Source of the DNA: Paracoccus sp. SMMA_5_TC
GTDB lineage: Bacteria > Pseudomonadota > Alphaproteobacteria > Rhodobacterales > Rhodobacteraceae
Direction: 5' to 3'
DNA: 64,000 nt
Assembly: GCF_009696685.2 (NCBI RefSeq)
Contig: NZ_CP102357.1
Coordinates: 62,001 to 126,000 of the forward strand
Positions 46,944 to 54,878 of the stretch are shown one piece after another (the stretch's first letter is position 1; every line of letters begins with the position of its first letter). The notes below the pieces were generated by a model. That model ran no database searches. It was not told the DNA's origin and worked only from the letters and a program-made list of their open reading frames with translations. A program made the position numbers and the translations under genes.

Positions 46944-47537
46944 TCAGGGCGCCTTGACCCAGCGCCGGACGCTGCCCGAATCCAGATCGAACAGATCCAG
47001 CACCCGGCCCAGCGTGTGATCGACCATGTCCTCGATGCTGGCGGGCCTGGCGTAGAACGCCGGCACCGGCGGCGCCACGATGGCGCCCATCTGGGTCACG
47101 GTCAGCATGTTCTGCAAATGGCTTTGTGTCAGCGGCGTCTCGCGCGCCATCAACACCAGCTTGCGCCGCTCTTTCAGCGTTACTTCCGCCGCCCGGCTGA
47201 TCAGCCCCGAGGTCACGCCCTGGGCGATCTCGGCCAGGGTTTTCATCGAGCAGGGGGCGACGATCATGCCCATGGTGCGGAACGATCCGCTGGAAATGCT
47301 CGCCGCCACGTCGTCCGAGCGATAGAGATAGTCGCACCGCGCCTCGATGTCGGCCAGCTTGAACGAGGTTTCATGCACCATGGTCAGCAGCGCGGCGCGG
47401 CTGACGGTGACATGGGTCTCGATCCCCAGCTGGCGCAGCATCTCGAGCAGGCGGATGCCGTAGATGATGCCCGAGGCACCGCTGATCCCCACCGCCATGC
47501 GCGGTGGCGCGGGCGCGCGAGGACCGGCGGCGGTCAT
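46944..47537 (-). CDS. ubiX: UbiX-family flavin prenyltransferase
   Basis: A 197-residue enzyme that prenylates FMN to prFMN, the cofactor of UbiD decarboxylases. Motifs: [44 protein letters not shown] and [10 protein letters not shown]. It overlaps the ubiD stop as ATGA. It is likely a dedicated cofactor supplier for the neighbouring UbiD rather than the ubiquinone-pathway enzyme. Confidence 0.95.
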   Translation of the reverse strand: MTAAGPRAPAPPRMAVGISGASGIIYGIRLLEMLRQLGIETHVTVSRAALLTMVHETSFKLADIEARCDYLYRSDDVAASISSGSFRTMGMIVAPCSMKTLAEIAQGVTSGLISRAAEVTLKERRKLVLMARETPLTQSHLQNMLTVTQMGAIVAPPVPAFYARPASIEDMVDHTLGRVLDLFDLDSGSVRRWVKAP

Positions 47538-48904
47538 GAGCCATTCCCCGCCAGGATGGCGGCGGCGCGGGCGCGGGCTTCGTCGCTGATGGTGGCGCGG
47601 ATGCCGTGGAAGTCGGCACCGCGCGTGGCGTCCAGCGCCAGCCGCGAGGTGGTGCCGTCCGAGGTCGAGGACGGGTCCAGCGGGCTGCCCGGCAGGCCGC
47701 CGATGGTGAACATGTCACGATGCGGCTGGAAATGCGTGGCCAATGCCCACATCACCTGGCTGTCCTGGGTGACGTCGATATCCTCGTCGACGGCAATCAC
47801 CGTCTTGAGATAGGGATCCCAGCCCAGCAGGCCCAGCATCACCTGACGCGCCTCGCCGGGGCGGCTCTGCTTCAGGGCGACATAGGCATGAAAATGCGTG
47901 CCCGAGGTCGGGTAGTGCAGCTTGGTGACGGCGGGGAAGCGCGCCTTCAGCTTTTCAAACATCTCGGCCTCGCGCGGCAGGCGCGCCAGGTTCAGGTGTT
48001 CGTCGGTGGCGCCGCCCACCACATCGACCAGCACCGGCGCGCGCTTGCGCATCACCGCCTGCACGTGGAACAGCGTATTGGTCGAACGGTCCGAGCTGTA
48101 GCCCGAGAATTCGCCGAAGGGGCCTTCGGAAACATGCGCCTCGGGGTCCAGGACGCCTTCCAGCACGAATTCGGCCGCCGCCGGCACACCGATGCCGTGG
48201 TTGGGGGTGCGCACGACGCGCAGCGCCTCGCCCATCAGCGCGCCGGCAATGGCGCGTTCGTCGACGCCGAAGGCCACACGGGCCGAGGCGGCCATCATGA
48301 ACAGCGGATGCGCGCCGATGACCATGGCCACGGGCAGCGGCCGGCCGGCTTCGCGCGCGGTCTGATACATGCGCCACAGGTGGCCGCGCGAATGCAGGCT
48401 GGTGGCCAGCGCATTGCGCGCATGCCGCATCGAGCGGTGATAGCTCAGATTGGCGACGCCGGTTTCGGGATCCTCGGCCACGATGATGGCGTTGGTGATG
48501 TAGGGGCCGCGATCGCTGTCGAAATGCCGGATCATCGGGATCTGGTCCAGATCGACCTCGTCGCCCTGCACCACCACCTCGGTCACCGGGCCCCGATCGA
48601 CATATTGGGGCGGGATGGGCGCGTTCGAGCGCCGCTGGTATTCGGCATGCAGGTTGGAAAGATCGGTGCCCAGGATGCGGGCAATGCGTTCGCGCGAGGC
48701 AAAGACATTGGTGATCACCGGCCAGGCGCTGCCCGGCACGCTGTCAAAGGACAGCATCGGCCCCCGACCCTGTGCGGCCAGGGCCTCGACCATGGCGGTC
48801 ACATCCTGCCCGTCGCCCAAAGGCGTTTCGACATGCAGCACGTCCTGCGGAAAGCGGGCGCGGTAGTCGCTGGCAAAGCTTTGAAAATCCTGGTTGTGCT
48901 GCAT
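47534..48904 (-). CDS. UbiD-family prFMN-dependent decarboxylase
   Basis: A 456-residue (de)carboxylase acting on aromatic, heteroaromatic or enoic acids. The conserved Arg in NLSYHRSMRHAR and the Glu in SEGPFGEFSGYSS correspond to the catalytic E-R pair, and FTIGGLPGSPLDPSS and ALDAT are in the conserved C-terminal region. ATG 48904. It lies between the amidohydrolase gene (60 bases, with a hairpin) and ubiX. It is not expected to be the ubiquinone UbiD given its setting. The substrate is unknown. Confidence 0.93.
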   Translation of the reverse strand: MQHNQDFQSFASDYRARFPQDVLHVETPLGDGQDVTAMVEALAAQGRGPMLSFDSVPGSAWPVITNVFASRERIARILGTDLSNLHAEYQRRSNAPIPPQYVDRGPVTEVVVQGDEVDLDQIPMIRHFDSDRGPYITNAIIVAEDPETGVANLSYHRSMRHARNALATSLHSRGHLWRMYQTAREAGRPLPVAMVIGAHPLFMMAASARVAFGVDERAIAGALMGEALRVVRTPNHGIGVPAAAEFVLEGVLDPEAHVSEGPFGEFSGYSSDRSTNTLFHVQAVMRKRAPVLVDVVGGATDEHLNLARLPREAEMFEKLKARFPAVTKLHYPTSGTHFHAYVALKQSRPGEARQVMLGLLGWDPYLKTVIAVDEDIDVTQDSQVMWALATHFQPHRDMFTIGGLPGSPLDPSSTSDGTTSRLALDATRGADFHGIRATISDEARARAAAILAGNGS

Positions 48905-48933
48905 GGTCGCATTCCGTTCTGCAGGGGTGGATA

Positions 48934-48958
48934 GGTGCGGGGCCGGGAACCCCGCACC
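48934..48958 (-). terminator. Hairpin between amidohydrolase and ubiD
   Basis: GGTGCGGGG pairs with CCCCGCACC (nine pairs, seven-base loop) just before the end of the amidohydrolase gene. Without a T-run it may set the ratio between upstream and downstream proteins in this operon. Confidence 0.5.
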
Positions 48959-48964
48959 CTGTCC

Positions 48965-49870
48965 TCAGACGTAGGTCGCCTTGAGGCGCTTCTCGGCCTC
49001 GGCCAAGTCCTTGGGAGGCTTGGTCGGCTCGAGACCGATCAGGCGGGCGATGTTGTTGCCCAGATAGTCCTCGAGAATGTCTTCCGACAGGTTCATGCCC
49101 TGCGGCTCGGGCGAACACAGAACTTCCAGTTCGCGCAGCCACATGCCGGGGTTGTTCGGCGGCGAGTCGGTGCCAAAGACGATCTTGTGCGGGGGCAGCT
49201 GCTTGGCGAATTCGACGATCCGCGACTGGAAGCACCAGCCCGATTCGACGTAGACGTTGGGCGTGTCCATCGCCATCCAGAAGGCCTCGAACGAATAGTT
49301 CCCGCCGGTCTGGATCCCGAAGTGGCCGATGATGAAGTTGACCATCGGGAATTCGCGGATGATCGGGTAGAACTGCGTCGGGATCGAATACGGCCCGTCG
49401 CCGGTGTGGATCAGCACGACGATGTTGTACTTGGCACACATCTTCATCGCCGGGCGCAGCCATTCCAGCGCACGGTCGGGACGATAGCCGTGCATGTTGG
49501 AATGCAGCTTCAGCATCTTGAAGCCGTATTCCTTGACGTGGAATTCCAGCTCCAGCGCGCCGTTCTCCGGTCCCCAGCGGGGATTGAAGTTGAAGTTGCC
49601 GATGAAGCGGTCGGGATATTTCTGGCACAGTTCGGCCACATAGGCCATGTAGTCCCGGATACCCTCGCGGCCGCGGCGGTTGCCGTCGCGATAGCCGGTG
49701 TTGCCGGGCGGCGGCTGGATGAAGCCCATGTCGATCCGGCGCGGCTTGCCGTTGATCATGTAGGGGCCGTCCATCAGCTTCAGCATGCGTTCGCCCGTGA
49801 AGGGTTCGCCCGTATGCCGCCATGCCTCATCCACCAGGTTGGTGGGATGCAGGTGGGTGTCGATGATCAT
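48965..49870 (-). CDS. Amidohydrolase-2 family enzyme with intact metal site
   Basis: A 301-residue TIM-barrel protein of the ACMSD/gamma-resorcylate decarboxylase-type amidohydrolase family. The HxH is in MIIDTHLHP, with further ligand candidates LKLHSNMHG, VLIHTGDG, FIIGHFG and the Asp in VFGTDSPPN. Such enzymes decarboxylate or hydrolyse aromatic or unsaturated acids with zinc or manganese. Start ATG 49870. It is a paralogue of the gene immediately upstream. Confidence 0.9.
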   Translation of the reverse strand: MIIDTHLHPTNLVDEAWRHTGEPFTGERMLKLMDGPYMINGKPRRIDMGFIQPPPGNTGYRDGNRRGREGIRDYMAYVAELCQKYPDRFIGNFNFNPRWGPENGALELEFHVKEYGFKMLKLHSNMHGYRPDRALEWLRPAMKMCAKYNIVVLIHTGDGPYSIPTQFYPIIREFPMVNFIIGHFGIQTGGNYSFEAFWMAMDTPNVYVESGWCFQSRIVEFAKQLPPHKIVFGTDSPPNNPGMWLRELEVLCSPEPQGMNLSEDILEDYLGNNIARLIGLEPTKPPKDLAEAEKRLKATYV

Positions 49871-49886
49871 CTGTGTTCTCCGAGTC

Positions 49887-50828
49887 TCAGACGAGGGTCG
49901 CGAGGTAGTGCTTGTTCTCGATGCCGTGGCGCTCCAGCTCGGCAACGGCGTCCTCGTAGGTGGCGGGATGGGGGGTCGGCTCGATGCCGATCATCCGCGC
50001 CAGGTTGTTGCCCAGGTAATCCTCGAGGATTTCTTCGCTCAGGTTCAGGCCCTGGGGCGGCTCGTGGCACAGCACTTCCAGCAGGTTCAGCCACATGCCC
50101 GGTTCGTTCGGAGGCGTGTCCGAACCGTAAAGGATCTTGTGCGTCGGCAATTCCTTGGCGAATTCGACGATCCGCGACTGCAGACACCAGGCGCTTTCGC
50201 AATAGACGTTGGGCAGCTCCATCGCCCACTGGAAGGGCTCGAAGCAGTAGACGCCGCCGGTCTGGACGCCGAAATGCGCCATGATGAAGTTGATCTGCGG
50301 ATATTCCTTGATCAGCGGAACCCATTCGGTCGGGATCGAATAGGGGCCGTCGCCGGTGTGGACCTTGACCAGGACGCCGAGTTCGGCGCACTTGTCCAGC
50401 GCCGGGCGCAGCCAGTCCTTGGCGCGGTCGGGGCGATAGGCGTGCATGTTCGCCTGGAACTGCACCATCTTGAAGCCATGTTCCTTGACATAGCGTTCGA
50501 TGGCCTCGACGCCGTTCTGCACCCCGCAGCGCGGGTTGTAGACAAAGCAGCCGATGAAGCGGTCAGGGTAGGTCTGAACCATCTTCAGCGTATAGGCCAT
50601 ATACTTGTCGATCGATTCGCGGCCGGACAGCTCGCCATCGGTCCAGGTGTAGATGGTGTTGCCCTGCGGCGGCTGGATGAAGGCCTTGTCGATACGGCGC
50701 GGTTTGCCGTTGATCGTGTAGGGGCCGTTCATCATCTGGATCAGGCGTTCGCCGGTGAACGGCTCGCCATCGTGCCGCCAGGCCAAATCGACCAGATCGG
50801 TCGGATAGCAACTGGTATCAATGATCAT
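49887..50828 (-). CDS. Amidohydrolase-2 paralogue lacking the HxH metal motif
   Basis: A 313-residue paralogue of the downstream amidohydrolase: GEPFTGERLIQMMNGPYTINGKPRRID and NNLARMIGIEPT align almost residue for residue. The N-terminal HxH is lost: MIIDTSCYP instead of MIIDTHLHP. Later positions remain (VHTGDGPYS, FIMAHFG, YGSDTPPNE), while LKLHSNMH becomes VQFQANMH. It is therefore unlikely to bind two metals normally and could be a structural or regulatory partner of its twin. ATG 50828 opens the operon. Confidence 0.9.
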   Translation of the reverse strand: MIIDTSCYPTDLVDLAWRHDGEPFTGERLIQMMNGPYTINGKPRRIDKAFIQPPQGNTIYTWTDGELSGRESIDKYMAYTLKMVQTYPDRFIGCFVYNPRCGVQNGVEAIERYVKEHGFKMVQFQANMHAYRPDRAKDWLRPALDKCAELGVLVKVHTGDGPYSIPTEWVPLIKEYPQINFIMAHFGVQTGGVYCFEPFQWAMELPNVYCESAWCLQSRIVEFAKELPTHKILYGSDTPPNEPGMWLNLLEVLCHEPPQGLNLSEEILEDYLGNNLARMIGIEPTPHPATYEDAVAELERHGIENKHYLATLV

Positions 50829-50973
50829 CCATGGTCTCCTTCTGCTCGACCCGCGCGGGGCCGATGGACGAGAAAACCCTGCGCCCTCCCCCTGGGCGCG
50901 GCCGGTGGCCAGGCCCGGAGCGTCCTGTGGACGCGTTCATTCGCGACGGCAGCGATTTCCCTCGCCCCGATCA

Positions 50974-51013
50974 TTGGCATGACAGAGACAAGACGTATAA
51001 TATTCATTTGAAT
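50974..51013 (+). promoter_or_regulatory. Promoter and LysR-box for the divergent LysR gene
   Basis: TTGGCA (50974-50979), 16 bases, TATAAT (50996-51001): a near-consensus sigma-70 promoter reading toward the LysR gene. ATTCA-TT-TGAAT (51002-51013) lies just downstream of the -10, matching the palindrome at 37359-37370. Confidence 0.65.
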
Positions 51014-51034
51014 GACTGGTGATAGGTTTTCGAT

Positions 51035-52015
51035 ATGACGCCCGGCGAACTGCGCCACTTCAACCTGCGCACCCTGCGCTATTTCATGGTCCTGGCCGAG
51101 GAATTGCACTTCGGCAGGGCGGCGGCGCGGCTGAACATGTCGCAGCCCCCCCTCAGCCAGCAGATTCGCCAGCTCGAGGACAGCCTGGGCGTTGCCCTGT
51201 TTGCCCGCAGCCATCACAGCGTCGAGCTGACACCGGCAGGGCGCAGCTTCCGCGAACAGGTGCCGCTGGTGTTCCAGCAGCTGGAAAAGGCCGTGACCGC
51301 CACCCGGCTGACCGCCCGCGGCCAGATCGGCAGGCTGGAAATCGGGGTGATCAGTTCCTCGCTGGTCGGGGTGGTGCCCGAGGCGCTCGAGCTGTTCCGC
51401 ACCCGCCACCCGCAGGTCGAATGGCAATTGCACGAATTGCCGCCGGCCGAACAGATCGCGGCGCTGGTCGAACGGCGCATCGACATCTGCCTGTTCCGCC
51501 TGCCCCAGGAACACGAGGGGCTCGAGCGCGAGATCCTGATGCAGGAAGAGGTGATGGTCGCCCTGCCCCGCAGCCATCCGCTGGCGGTGCGGCGCATGCT
51601 GAGCCTGGCGGATCTTGGCGATCAGCCGTTCATCATGTTCGAACTGCGCCGATCACGCCTTGCCGATTACCTCTATGAATGTTGTGTGCGCGCGGGCTTC
51701 GTGCCCCAGATCCGCCAGCAGGTGGTCGAGGTGCAGTCGATGCTGAGCCTGGTGGGCGCCAACATGGGCGTGGCGTTGATGCCCGCCAGCATGATGCCGC
51801 TGGCCCCTCCGCATGTCGTGTTCCGCCCCATCGGTCCGCAGGCTCCGCTGATTCCCCTTTATGCGATCTATCGCCAGGGCGACACCTCGCCGACGCTGGC
51901 GAATTTCCTGGCGATCCTGCGCGAACTGGGTGGACGCCACGGCGATCAGGCCCCACCCCCCGCCCCCCCGGGGCGCCGGGGGGGTCGGAGCCGCCAGCGC
52001 CCGGGGGCGGCGTGA
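51035..52015 (+). CDS. LysR-family regulator (aromatic-type) divergent from amidohydrolase operon
   Basis: A 326-residue regulator. TLRYFMVLAEELHFGRAAARLNMSQPPLSQQIRQLEDSLG is the winged helix of the BenM/CatM-like branch, which often senses aromatic acids. The ligand domain is followed by a Pro/Gly/Arg-rich tail. Divergent from the twin amidohydrolase-UbiD operon, so it most likely activates it. Confidence 0.93.
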   Translation: MTPGELRHFNLRTLRYFMVLAEELHFGRAAARLNMSQPPLSQQIRQLEDSLGVALFARSHHSVELTPAGRSFREQVPLVFQQLEKAVTATRLTARGQIGRLEIGVISSSLVGVVPEALELFRTRHPQVEWQLHELPPAEQIAALVERRIDICLFRLPQEHEGLEREILMQEEVMVALPRSHPLAVRRMLSLADLGDQPFIMFELRRSRLADYLYECCVRAGFVPQIRQQVVEVQSMLSLVGANMGVALMPASMMPLAPPHVVFRPIGPQAPLIPLYAIYRQGDTSPTLANFLAILRELGGRHGDQAPPPAPPGRRGGRSRQRPGAA

Positions 52016-52053
52016 CCGGCCGCTGCCACGCGAGGGGGCACACCGCTGTCCTT

Positions 52054-52084
52054 GCCGCTATTCCGGCTTGCCGGGAATGGCGGC
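52054..52084. terminator. Hairpin between LysR and MHS transporter
   Basis: GCCGCTATTCCGG pairs with CCGGGAATGGCGGC, CTTG loop and one bulge, between two convergent stop codons. Probably a shared terminator. Confidence 0.6.
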
Positions 52085-52091
52085 TGCCGGC

Positions 52092-53411
52092 TCAGCCTTC
52101 GGCGGCGCGGAATTCCAGCCGGCGCGACAGCCAGATGGCGATGGTCGAACAGACCGCGCCCGACAGCAGATAAAGCCCCGCCGCCGGCAGCCCCAGCCAG
52201 CTTGACAGCAGCAGCGCCGTCACCGGCGCAAAACCCGCGCCGAACATCCAGGCCAGGTCCGACACGATGGCCGAGCCGGTATAGCGGTTGCGCGCATCGA
52301 ACAGCGAGGCGACCGCCCCCGAACTTTGCCCGAAGCTCAGCCCCAGGATGAAGAAGCCCGCGATCATATAGACCACCTCGCCACCCTTGCCCGCCGACAG
52401 CAGCCAGGGCGCCAGGATGGCAAAGCCGCCGATCAGAACGGCGCCGATCAGCAGCAGCCGGCGCCGGCCGATGCGGTCGGCCAGCCAGCCCGACAGCACG
52501 ATGGCGACGATCCCCGCCACCGCCGCCGCGGCCTCGATCACCAGAAAGCTGACCAGGGTTTCGTTGGTGTAAAGAAAGATCCATGACAGCGGATAGACGG
52601 TGACCATGTGGAACATGGCAAAGCTGGCCAGCGGCACGAAGATGCCCAACAGCACCGGGCCGCCATCCTCGCGCAGGGTGGTGGCGATGCGCGTGGGCTG
52701 CAATTCGCGCTTCTCGAACAGTTCGGTGAATTCGTCGGTCGCCACCAGCCGCAGCCGTGCGAACAGCGCCACCACATTGACCGAGAACGCGACAAAGAAC
52801 GGATAGCGCCAGCCCCAATCCAGGAAATCCTGCGCCGACAGGTTCGCCGCCAGATAGGCGAACAGCAGGCTGGCGACGATCAGCCCGATGGGCGCGCCCA
52901 GCTGCGTGACCATGGCGTAGAAACCGCGCCGTTGCCGCGGCGCCGTCAGCGCCAGCAGCGACGGCAGCCCGTCCCAGGCCCCCCCCAGCGCCAGCCCCTG
53001 GCCGATGCGCAGCACGGCCAGCATCACCACCGCCCAGACGCCGACATTCTCGTAGCTGGGAATCAGCCCCATGGCCACGGTCGAGGTGCCCATCAGAAAC
53101 AGCGCCGCCGTCAGCTTGCTGACGCGGCCGTGACGGCGGTCGATGGCCATGAACAGCACGCTGCCCAGCGGCCGCACCACAAAGGCCAGCGCCAGCAGCA
53201 GGAACGACAGCAAGGTGCCGCCAAGCGGATCGACAAAGGGAAAGATCCGCTGCGGGAACACGATCACCGCGGCAATGGCAAAGACGAAGAAATCGAAGAA
53301 TTCCGAGGTGCGGCCGATGATCACCCCCACGGCAATGTCCGAGGGCGTGACCGCGTGGCGCAGGTGCGAGGGCGTCGATGAAACCGCGCGCGATTGGGTT
53401 GTGCTGGTCAT
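52092..53411 (-). CDS. MFS transporter, metabolite:H+ symporter (MHS) family
   Basis: A 439-residue twelve-helix carrier. The N-terminal VIIGRTSEFFDFFVFAIAA is typical of the MHS family, which takes up organic acids such as citrate, shikimate or aromatic acids, and the loop motifs DRRHGRVSKL and GWLADRIGRRRLL are the MFS signatures. Start ATG 53411 (MTSTTQSRAV). It converges with the LysR gene and may import the substrate of the amidohydrolase-UbiD operon. Confidence 0.92.
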   Translation of the reverse strand: MTSTTQSRAVSSTPSHLRHAVTPSDIAVGVIIGRTSEFFDFFVFAIAAVIVFPQRIFPFVDPLGGTLLSFLLLALAFVVRPLGSVLFMAIDRRHGRVSKLTAALFLMGTSTVAMGLIPSYENVGVWAVVMLAVLRIGQGLALGGAWDGLPSLLALTAPRQRRGFYAMVTQLGAPIGLIVASLLFAYLAANLSAQDFLDWGWRYPFFVAFSVNVVALFARLRLVATDEFTELFEKRELQPTRIATTLREDGGPVLLGIFVPLASFAMFHMVTVYPLSWIFLYTNETLVSFLVIEAAAAVAGIVAIVLSGWLADRIGRRRLLLIGAVLIGGFAILAPWLLSAGKGGEVVYMIAGFFILGLSFGQSSGAVASLFDARNRYTGSAIVSDLAWMFGAGFAPVTALLLSSWLGLPAAGLYLLSGAVCSTIAIWLSRRLEFRAAEG

Positions 53412-53533
53412 GGTGCGATGAATCCGTTCCGGTGCAGACTCGCGCCGGACAGGCTGGGCGGCTCCGGCGACCTGGGGCTTCAACTGCCGCAAGCGAGGGG
53501 CAAAGAGCATAGGGCAAATCGTCGCATACCGAT

Positions 53534-53547
53534 TTGATCCAGGTCAA
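53534..53547. promoter_or_regulatory. FNR-like box upstream of cyoA
   Basis: TTGAT-CCAG-GTCAA, one mismatch from TTGAT-N4-ATCAA, 78 bases before the cyoA start. FNR-type control of this oxidase (for example FnrP) is plausible in Paracoccus. Confidence 0.6.
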
Positions 53548-53624
53548 TCTATGACGCCTTCGACACGCGGTCGGTGCTGCGAATCGGCACGATCGCCGCT
53601 TCATCGGGGACATCGGGTAGTCCA

Positions 53625-54866
53625 ATGAAACAGATCATATCCGCCAGACGCCTGTTGTGGCTTGCCGCATTGCTGCCGCTTGCAGCCTGCAAGGCCGAGG
53701 TGCTGGCGCCCGCCGGCGACATCGCCGCGCGCCAGCGCGACCTGCTCGTCATCTCGACACTGCTGATGCTGGTGATCATCGTGCCGGTCATGGTGCTGAC
53801 GGTGCTGTTCGCCCGCCGTTACCGGGCGCAGAACCGCCAGGCCGATTACCGGCCCGACTGGGACCATTCGACCAAGCTGGAATTCGTGATCTGGGCAGCG
53901 CCGCTGCTGATCATCATTTCGCTGGGGGCGCTGACCTGGGTCGGCACGCATCTGCTGGACCCCTATCGGCCGCTGTCGCGGCTGTCGGCCGACCAGCCGC
54001 TGGACCCGGCGCAGAAACCCCTGCAGGTGCAGGTGGTGGCGATGGACTGGAAATGGCTGTTCATCTATCCCGAACAGGGTGTCGCCTCGGTCAACGAACT
54101 GGCGCTGCCGGTGGACCGGCCGGTGGAATTCACCCTGACCTCGACCTCGGTGATGAATGCCTTCTACATCCCGGCGATGGCAGGAATGATCTATGCCATG
54201 CCGGGGATGGAGACCAAGCTGCACGGGGTGTTCAACCAGCCCGGAACCTACAAGGGCATCGCCTCGCATTATTCGGGCCACGGTTTCTCGGGCATGCATT
54301 TCCGCACCCTGGCAACCCCCGCGGCGGAATTCGACGCCTGGGTGGCGCGGCTGCGCGAATCGGGCGAAACGCTGGACCGGCCGCGTTACCTCCAGCTCGA
54401 GGCGCCCAGCGAGAACGTGCCGCCGATGCATTTCTCCCAGGTCGATCCGCAGCTGTTCCAGCGCGTCGTCAACATGTGCGTCGAACCGGGCAAGATCTGC
54501 ATGGCCGAGATGATGGCCGTCGATGCCCAGGGCGGCGCCGGGCTGGCGGGGACGATGAATGTCACCGCGCTGACCTATGACAAGCACGAGCGCCGCGGCA
54601 TCCGCGCCCCGGTCCTGGGCTGGGAACCCTTCCAGGTGGCGTCCTTCTGCACGCCCGAGGAATCGGAACGCATGTTCGGCCACGCGCCGGAACTGGCGCG
54701 GCTGCCCGTCGATCCCAGCCCACTGCGCGGCCGCGCGCTGACCCCGCCGCAACCGGGCGAGGCGACGCTGCGCGAAACCCTGGGCCAGACTCTGGGCCTG
54801 ACCGGCCGGCATGACAATGACGTCACCCTGCTCGACCCCGCCGGGGACCGGGCTCGGCAATTCTGA
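53625..54866 (+). CDS. cyoA: Quinol oxidase subunit II (CyoA/QoxB-type)
   Basis: A 413-residue lipoprotein of the ba3/bo3 quinol oxidase. The lipobox LAAC follows a short signal peptide, then two membrane helices and a periplasmic cupredoxin-like domain. The CuA ligands of cytochrome c oxidases are absent (HYSGHGFSGMHF instead of the CuA loop), so it oxidises quinol. The C-terminal part is longer than in E. coli CyoA. ATG 53625 starts the operon. Confidence 0.96.
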   Translation: MKQIISARRLLWLAALLPLAACKAEVLAPAGDIAARQRDLLVISTLLMLVIIVPVMVLTVLFARRYRAQNRQADYRPDWDHSTKLEFVIWAAPLLIIISLGALTWVGTHLLDPYRPLSRLSADQPLDPAQKPLQVQVVAMDWKWLFIYPEQGVASVNELALPVDRPVEFTLTSTSVMNAFYIPAMAGMIYAMPGMETKLHGVFNQPGTYKGIASHYSGHGFSGMHFRTLATPAAEFDAWVARLRESGETLDRPRYLQLEAPSENVPPMHFSQVDPQLFQRVVNMCVEPGKICMAEMMAVDAQGGAGLAGTMNVTALTYDKHERRGIRAPVLGWEPFQVASFCTPEESERMFGHAPELARLPVDPSPLRGRALTPPQPGEATLRETLGQTLGLTGRHDNDVTLLDPAGDRARQF

Positions 54867-54878
54867 TCGGAACTTCGC

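Noticed and set aside
47534-48904. Ubiquinone-pathway UbiD
   Set aside because: The setting (amidohydrolases, LysR, own UbiX) and 456-residue length suggest a catabolic UbiD-family decarboxylase.
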